From NCBI RefSeq assembly GCF_001700435.1, contig NZ_LYPC01000028.1, forward strand, positions 134,288 to 198,287: DNA of 64,000 nt. The letters are read 5' to 3'. The notes below the pieces were generated by a model. It ran no database searches, was not told where the DNA came from, and saw only the letters and a list, made by a program, of their open reading frames with translations. The position numbers and the translations under genes were made by a program. This DNA comes from Paenibacillus pectinilyticus. Lineage in GTDB: Bacteria; Bacillota; Bacilli; Paenibacillales; NBRC-103111. Shown here one piece after another: positions 59,334 to 64,000 of this stretch (within the stretch, counting starts at the first letter, position 1; each line of letters opens with the position of its first letter).

Positions 59334-60038
59334 ATGGCTTCGAATAAGAAACGAGTACAGCGCGATGAAGAGTTGGAAAACGAAATCGTGCACAGCCCAG
59401 CAGCAACAGACTCAGATTTCCCAAGAGACCCTTATCCGCAACCAGCACCTTACCCATACGGCTATCCAGTCCCGCAATATGTAACTTGGGTGCCTGTTTA
59501 TGATACACGTGGTTTAGGTGGATTGGGCATCCCTGGCTTCCCTGGTTCTGGCGGCGGCATGATGCCTGGCCTTCCTGGACAACAAGGCTTCGGCGGACCT
59601 GGTGGGCCAGGCGGATTCCCTGGTGGGCCGGGCGGATTTCCTGGTGCACCGGGTGGATTTCCGGGCAGTCCGGGCGGTTTCCCTGGTGGACCTGGTGGTG
59701 GTTTCCCAGGCGGTCCGGGTGGTTTCCCCGGTGGACCCGGATTCCCTGGACCAGGTGGGCCGGGTGGGCCAGGCGGCGGACAGCAGCCTCCAACCTCAGC
59801 GCCACCGAGCTATACACCGCAAAAGCCGTTTAAGGCACCAGGCAGTTTCGCGGTAGATCCTGGCGGCATTTCCCGCTGCCTATTTAGATTCACCTATATT
59901 TGGCTCAGCAATGGCCAACAATTCTGGTTCTATCCGATTTTTGTTGGGCGTAACTCCATGGCTGGATTCCGCTGGACCGGATTCTCGTGGATGTATTTCG
60001 GCACAGATCTGCGCTTTGTTGATTCGTTTACGTGCTAA
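59334..60038 (+). CDS. Collagen-like glycine-rich protein
   Basis: A 234-residue protein with AAGGAGG before the ATG. Residues 1-55 are charged then Pro/Tyr-rich; residues 60-150 are Gly-Pro-rich with many GGPGGFPGGPG-like triplets; residues 175-234 form a compact aromatic domain (CLFRFTYIWLSNGQQFWFYPIF, GFRWTGFSWMYFG, DSFTC) with one Cys at each end. This end domain is found in small spore-surface or transporter-like proteins of Bacillales. No signal peptide, which fits a spore coat or exosporium protein made in the mother cell. Function is inferred. Confidence 0.82.
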   Translation: MASNKKRVQRDEELENEIVHSPAATDSDFPRDPYPQPAPYPYGYPVPQYVTWVPVYDTRGLGGLGIPGFPGSGGGMMPGLPGQQGFGGPGGPGGFPGGPGGFPGAPGGFPGSPGGFPGGPGGGFPGGPGGFPGGPGFPGPGGPGGPGGGQQPPTSAPPSYTPQKPFKAPGSFAVDPGGISRCLFRFTYIWLSNGQQFWFYPIFVGRNSMAGFRWTGFSWMYFGTDLRFVDSFTC

Positions 60039-60057
60039 TGTAACGGCTAGGAGAAGC

Positions 60058-60114
60058 AAAAAGGCTGTCCTTTGCATAGATTCGATTGAATCTATACAAG
60101 GGAACAGCCTTTTC
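60058..60114. terminator. Bidirectional terminator
   Basis: AAAAGGCTGTCCTTTGCATAGATTC and its partner GAATCTATACAAGGGAACAGCCTTTT form a stem of about 24 bp with a few mismatches and a GATT loop, with A/T runs on both sides. It separates the convergent collagen-like gene and kdpE. Confidence 0.9.
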
Positions 60115-60194
60115 TCAATTATAATTCTAAAAAGTTGCCGCAGAGAGCGTAGACACACTATTTCGCTGAATACGACTGATTCATCCCCGCTCCC

Positions 60195-60899
60195 TTAACC
60201 CTCCTGCCAAGCAAATCGATATCCGATCCCCGGCTCCGTCAGGATATACTGCGGCCTCGCTGGGTCGATCTCGATCTTCTTCCGCAGGTGGCCCACATAC
60301 ACCCGCAGGTATTGGCTGTCAGACTCATACTGCTGACCGCCCCAGACCTGCTTGAGCAGCTGCTTATGCGTCATCACTCGCCCTGCATTGACCCCTAGCA
60401 CCTTAAGTAAATCATACTCCGTCGGGGTCAATTTCAGCTTTTCGCCGCCGAGCTCGACGCTGCGCTTGGCTAAATCAATGACGAGCTGACCAAGCTTCAG
60501 CACTGGCTCATCGGGTGCTTTAGCAATGTGTCGAAGCGCCACGCGCATGCGGGCCATGAATTCGCCCATGCCGAACGGCTTCGTCACATAGTCGTCTGCT
60601 CCGCGGTCTAACGCGGCGACCTTGTCTGGCTCTTGATCCTGCGCCGTTAGGATAATAATGGGCACCTGCGACCATTCCCGGATACCTTCGAGCACATCCA
60701 TGCCGGTCATATCGGGCAGTCCCAGATCCAGCACAATCAGATCCGGCCGCACCATCGTCGCTTGCAGCAGGCCTTCCTGGCCCGTTGCAGCTTCCGCGGT
60801 CTCGAAGCCATGTGCCGTTAAAGTGACGCGGAGTAATTTCCTGATTTGTGACTCATCGTCAATGATTAAAATTTTCGCCCCTGTTAGTGTCAAGCTCAT
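60195..60899 (-). CDS. kdpE: KdpE-type response regulator
   Basis: A 234-residue OmpR/PhoB-type regulator. The ATG at 60899 is chosen because the receiver starts right after it (GAKILIIDDESQIRKLL); the frame is open to 61007 only because it runs through the kinase gene. The phosphoacceptor Asp is in PDLIVLDLGLPDMTG near 56, Lys in DDYVTKPF, and the winged helix carries LTPTEYDLLKVLG near 158 and the DSQYLRVYVGHLRKKIE helix. It overlaps the kinase gene by 41 bases. It should regulate the KdpFABC potassium pump, which is not in the window. Confidence 0.9.
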   Translation of the reverse strand: MSLTLTGAKILIIDDESQIRKLLRVTLTAHGFETAEAATGQEGLLQATMVRPDLIVLDLGLPDMTGMDVLEGIREWSQVPIIILTAQDQEPDKVAALDRGADDYVTKPFGMGEFMARMRVALRHIAKAPDEPVLKLGQLVIDLAKRSVELGGEKLKLTPTEYDLLKVLGVNAGRVMTHKQLLKQVWGGQQYESDSQYLRVYVGHLRKKIEIDPARPQYILTEPGIGYRFAWQEG

Positions 60900-62430
60900 C
60901 CCCGTCCCTCTCAGCGAATTGGTCAGGCAAGCAAATTCGTATCGCGGTTCCCCGCTCGCCATGAGGCCGCGATGTTGCAGTAATGCTGCCACCATGCGCT
61001 TCCACAATGCTTTTGCATATGGCTAGGCCAAGCCCTGTACCTGGAATTTGTTTCGTGCTCGTGCCTCTATAAAATTTCTCGAAAATACGCTCCCTGTCCC
61101 CCGGTGGAATCCCCTGGCCCTCATCCTCAATCGTTAGCTCGATGAAGCCTTCGCTCCCTTTCACGGCCAATATGTGAATGCTGCTGCCCTCCGGGGAGTA
61201 CTTGATCGCATTGCTAATGACATTGATCAGCACTTGCTCCATCAGTACTTCATCCAGCGGCACGGACGGGAGATCAGGTGCCAATTCAATACTCACTTGT
61301 CGATGCTGCAGTGCATCCTTCAATTGACCAACCGCAACACCAACAATGTCCTCGAGGCCGCTCCATTGCTTATTCAAGCGCAGCATCCCGCTCTCGATAC
61401 GAACCATTCCGAGCAAGTTACCGACGAGTCTGTTCATCCGGGTTGCCCCCTCACGTGTCGTCAGCAATAACTCCCGTCGATCCTCAGGACCAAAGACATC
61501 TTCCCCTTCCAGCAACCCGGTCACCGAGCCAATAATTGTCGCTAACGGCGTTCGCAGTTCATGCGAAAGTGAGTCCAACAGCGCGGTCCGCAGCTTCTCG
61601 GACTCCGCGGTTAGAACGGCGAGCTTCGCTTCCTGCGCAAGCTTACACCGAGAAATCGCCACCGCTGATAGATCGGCTAACGCCTCCAACATGCGAATAA
61701 ATTCGTTCATTTCCGCTAGACTTCGTTCACCGACTTGAACAGCTAACACACCATGTACCTCATTGTCGGTATCTAACGGAACGAACAGTGAGGAGGACTC
61801 GCGCAATGTCTGGGTACCGCGTCCAGCACGCGTGTTATTCCCATGTACCCAAGCTGCCAGTAAGATATGTGCGTCATCGTGCGCCCATTCGACACTGTCT
61901 TTGCCATACGCGACTAACTGCTGTTCCCCCAGCGTATTTGGCATAAAAACCGCAGCTCGAACATCCAATGTTTCGGACACATGAAGCACAATTTGATGCA
62001 GTAAAGCATCCAAATCCGACATGGCGGTAATTTTACGACTAAGTGCATAGAGGGCTGCTGTATGGGCTTCTCGCTGCTGAGCTTGATGAAATTGGTTCCT
62101 CAGCCTAGATGCTAAACTCGCTGTAAGCGCGGCGACAGATAAGTACACAAAGAATGAAAACACATACCGTAAATCCTCAACGCTGAGACTAAATGTCGGC
62201 GGAACGAAAAAGAAATCGAAAGCCAATACGCCTAAGGCCGCTGCGTAAAAAGAAGGCCCCCGTCCCCATCGGACTGCGCTTAGCAGAACTGGGAATAAGT
62301 ACAACAACGCAATATTGACCAAATCAAACACCGTATGAAAGAGGTGCAAAAAGATCGACAAGCCAACAATCAGCAGCGTTGTGATACCATAAGATTTGAA
62401 ACGTCCACTATCCCTGTTTAAAGTTTCCAT
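60859..62430 (-). CDS. kdpD: KdpD sensor kinase half (membrane, GAF, HisKA, ATPase)
   Basis: A 523-residue protein. Four helices (about 17-110) with the KdpD-type GRGPSFYAAALGVLAFDFFFVPP, a GAF-like domain (130-275), H-box LDSLSHELRTPLATIIG near 290, N-box NVISNAIKYSPEG near 405 and G-boxes DEGQGIPPGD and GTGLGLAICKSIVEAHGG. A normal KdpD carries an N-terminal KdpD/USP part on the same chain; here that part is a separate gene ending five bases upstream. The split is exactly at the domain border. Confidence 0.92.
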   Translation of the reverse strand: METLNRDSGRFKSYGITTLLIVGLSIFLHLFHTVFDLVNIALLYLFPVLLSAVRWGRGPSFYAAALGVLAFDFFFVPPTFSLSVEDLRYVFSFFVYLSVAALTASLASRLRNQFHQAQQREAHTAALYALSRKITAMSDLDALLHQIVLHVSETLDVRAAVFMPNTLGEQQLVAYGKDSVEWAHDDAHILLAAWVHGNNTRAGRGTQTLRESSSLFVPLDTDNEVHGVLAVQVGERSLAEMNEFIRMLEALADLSAVAISRCKLAQEAKLAVLTAESEKLRTALLDSLSHELRTPLATIIGSVTGLLEGEDVFGPEDRRELLLTTREGATRMNRLVGNLLGMVRIESGMLRLNKQWSGLEDIVGVAVGQLKDALQHRQVSIELAPDLPSVPLDEVLMEQVLINVISNAIKYSPEGSSIHILAVKGSEGFIELTIEDEGQGIPPGDRERIFEKFYRGTSTKQIPGTGLGLAICKSIVEAHGGSITATSRPHGERGTAIRICLPDQFAERDGDELDTNRGENFNH

Positions 62431-62434
62431 AGCT

Positions 62435-64000
62435 CTAGTTTACCCGATTTTCTGCAGTTTGCCACGCATCGGAATCAGCAACAATGAGCACATCCATGTG
62501 CCTGGTGAGCCCCAGCAGTCTTTTAACCCAAACGCTCTTCCTCAGGATAAGTTGCGTGGCTCCAGCAGCATTCGCCTCATGTGCGAAGACAGTCGGTGCT
62601 TCTTTATAACTTTTAACAGCTTGATAGGCAAAATGTCCCCCCAACCGCTCAGTTAACTTCGCAATCAACTCTACTTCTCGTGTCCGCTCCTCTGCGCTCC
62701 CTTTACCAAGAAAGCGAACATGCCAAATCGCTTTCAAGCGATGCGCGATACGAAAACCACGACGAATCAAGCGATCAGCGCCAGCAAGCTCGGTTACACA
62801 AACATAGATCACTTCTTTTCTTCGCCAAGGACCACGCAGCGAGCTTTTACGCTCCATCGATTCCAGACGTTCATCCACGTCATCTGCAATTTCACGCAGG
62901 GCAAGTTCTCGTAGGGCAATCAAATTGCCCGTTTTAAAAAAGTTATTCAAAGCCTGATCGACCTTCACCATCGCATAAATCTTGCCCTCTCTCATTCGAA
63001 GCTGCAAGGCTTCAGGGGCTACATCGATCAACTGCACTTCATCAGCGGCAAGCAAAATATGGTCTGGCACCGTTTCGCGAACACGAATCCCCGTGATATG
63101 CTCCACAGCATCATTTAAGCTTTCCAGGTGCTGTACGTTTACCGTGGAAATGACGGAAATACCTGCCTCCAAGATGTCCAGTACATCCTCATACCGCTTC
63201 TTATTCTTGCTGCCGGGTACATTCGAATGTGCTAATTCATCTACCAGCACGACTTCCGGTCGCTCGCGGATAATTGCTGCTGTATCCATTTCCTCGAGGT
63301 GGACACCTTGATACACCGTTTTCGCCCGCGGCAGGATTGAAAGTTCACCGATTTGCTCCACCGTCCCCTTGCGCCCATGCGTTTCAAGTAATCCGATCTT
63401 CACATCTATACCCTTCTTGAGCAAATCATTCCCTTCGCGCAGCATGGTATATGTCTTACCTACCCCAGGAGCTGCGCCAATGTACACTTTAAAACGACCG
63501 CGTTTAATTTGCTCGATCTTCGCTTCGACCTCTTGCTTACTCAGACGCTTATACGTATTCGCTTCCTTCAGTACATGCATATGAGCTGGAAGAATGCGTT
63601 CTCCCTCCTGCGAGGCGCGATCTGCCACCAAAAATACGTCGATGGTCTTTGTCCTTTTTAACAAACCGTGAATGACGGACCCCTGTATGAAACTTTGCCA
63701 TTTCGTTTGTTTGGAATGTCCTAGTATGATGCGTGTGACGTTATGTTTGGTCGCATAATCGACTAAATCTCGAGGAATGCAACGGCGGTTTCTTAGGGGG
63801 AGTTCTTCGAAATGAGCGTTCACTTTATGAGCTAACTTCATGGTAGATCGCCGAAAAGCAACGGCCTCCTTGGAGAGCGGCTTCCCTTTTTTCAGAAAAG
63901 TCACCACATGCAAGTCCCCATTTAATCGCTTCGCAATCTGCTGCCCTCGGCGCACATAAATCGAACCATTCCAATGATACTGTGTCGTGACGAGGATCCG
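62435..64000 (-). CDS. kdpD: KdpD N-terminal half (USP, KdpD domain, USP), partial
   Basis: At least 521 residues; the frame is open to the right edge, so the true start lies outside. The visible part begins inside a universal-stress-like domain (VRRGQQIAKRLNGDLHVV), then the KdpD domain with Walker A YIGAAPGVGKTYTMLREG near 160 of the visible chain and VVLVDELAHSNVPGSKNKKRYEDV, then a second USP domain (RRGFRIAHRLKAIWHVRFLG) with the stop TAG at 62435. The extra USP domain before the KdpD domain is unusual. It senses potassium or turgor together with the kinase half. Confidence 0.88.
   Translation of the reverse strand, partial: RILVTTQYHWNGSIYVRRGQQIAKRLNGDLHVVTFLKKGKPLSKEAVAFRRSTMKLAHKVNAHFEELPLRNRRCIPRDLVDYATKHNVTRIILGHSKQTKWQSFIQGSVIHGLLKRTKTIDVFLVADRASQEGERILPAHMHVLKEANTYKRLSKQEVEAKIEQIKRGRFKVYIGAAPGVGKTYTMLREGNDLLKKGIDVKIGLLETHGRKGTVEQIGELSILPRAKTVYQGVHLEEMDTAAIIRERPEVVLVDELAHSNVPGSKNKKRYEDVLDILEAGISVISTVNVQHLESLNDAVEHITGIRVRETVPDHILLAADEVQLIDVAPEALQLRMREGKIYAMVKVDQALNNFFKTGNLIALRELALREIADDVDERLESMERKSSLRGPWRRKEVIYVCVTELAGADRLIRRGFRIAHRLKAIWHVRFLGKGSAEERTREVELIAKLTERLGGHFAYQAVKSYKEAPTVFAHEANAAGATQLILRKSVWVKRLLGLTRHMDVLIVADSDAWQTAENRVN

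Noticed and set aside
59302..59817. 171-residue minus-strand frame opposite the collagen-like gene
   Set aside because: Its His/Arg/Gln-rich sequence is the mirror of the Gly-Pro repeat; long antisense frames are common opposite such GC-rich repeats.
1..64000. CRISPR array, tRNA or rRNA genes
   Set aside because: No regularly spaced direct repeats, no tRNA-like cloverleaf with conserved T-loop and no rRNA segments were seen.

Overview
The window looks like a chromosomal segment of a Paenibacillus-type, endospore-forming Firmicute. The reasons are Bacillus-style SinI/SinR regulators, two copies of an RNA that looks like the Bacillales EAR antiterminator, a paeninodin-type lasso peptide cluster with a HprK-like kinase, split tyrosine-kinase systems of the CpsC/CpsD type, and AGGAGG-type ribosome binding sites. 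The species assignment is inference. Almost all of it is one extracellular-matrix island read on the minus strand.

Layout. (1) Positions 9809 down to 1 form exopolysaccharide operon 1: a PilZ-like protein, CpsB phosphatase, CpsC modulator, CpsD kinase, an EAR-like RNA with a terminator just behind it, GalU, an initiating sugar transferase, a flippase, a Wzy-type polymerase, two GT4 enzymes and the first codons of a gene leaving the window. (2) 9990-15760 is a regulatory hub: an LCP protein, several small proteins, an XRE repressor, a degenerate tyrosine recombinase, a small secreted protein, a phosphoesterase, sinI, sinR and a second sinR-like gene downstream of glmS. (3) 29890 down to 17863 is exopolysaccharide operon 2, close to B. 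subtilis epsC-N, with a second EAR-like RNA in its leader. (4) 29998-35394 holds two beta-helix proteins, one of them an S-layer-homology protein broken by a frameshift. (5) 44545-35632 is operon 3: a flippase, a GT2, four tandem GT4 paralogues, an acetyltransferase and a DXD glycosyltransferase. (6) 51908-44564 is a lasso peptide cluster with two different precursors, cyclase, kinase, RRE protein, protease, ABC exporter and nucleotidyltransferase. (7) 57676-52064 is an operon with a second CpsC/CpsD pair, a membrane-fusion lipoprotein, a large secreted protein, a 67-residue peptide, a PqqD-like protein and a SipW-like signal peptidase. (8) The right end has a LuxR-type HTH protein, an HD-GYP protein, a collagen-like protein and kdpE with a split kdpD.

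Regulation is the most striking part. Two families of palindromic operator can be read directly. One, GTTCTTTATAAAGAAC and variants, is two inverted SinR half-sites (GTTCTYT) and lies before operon 2, operon 3, the S-layer-homology gene, the lasso operon, sinR, glmS and a small secreted protein. The other, GWTACNNNNNGTATC, has no regulator I recognise. It lies before operon 1, the LCP gene, a zinc-ribbon gene, a 46-codon gene, the recombinase, sinI and the second CpsC/CpsD operon. In several promoters the palindrome exactly fills the 17-bp gap between the -35 and -10 boxes, and this is true of both families. Because sinI itself carries the second box, the two circuits look wired together: a regulator of the GWTAC box would set SinI, which would set SinR, which would set polysaccharide 2/3, the lasso peptide and the surface protein.
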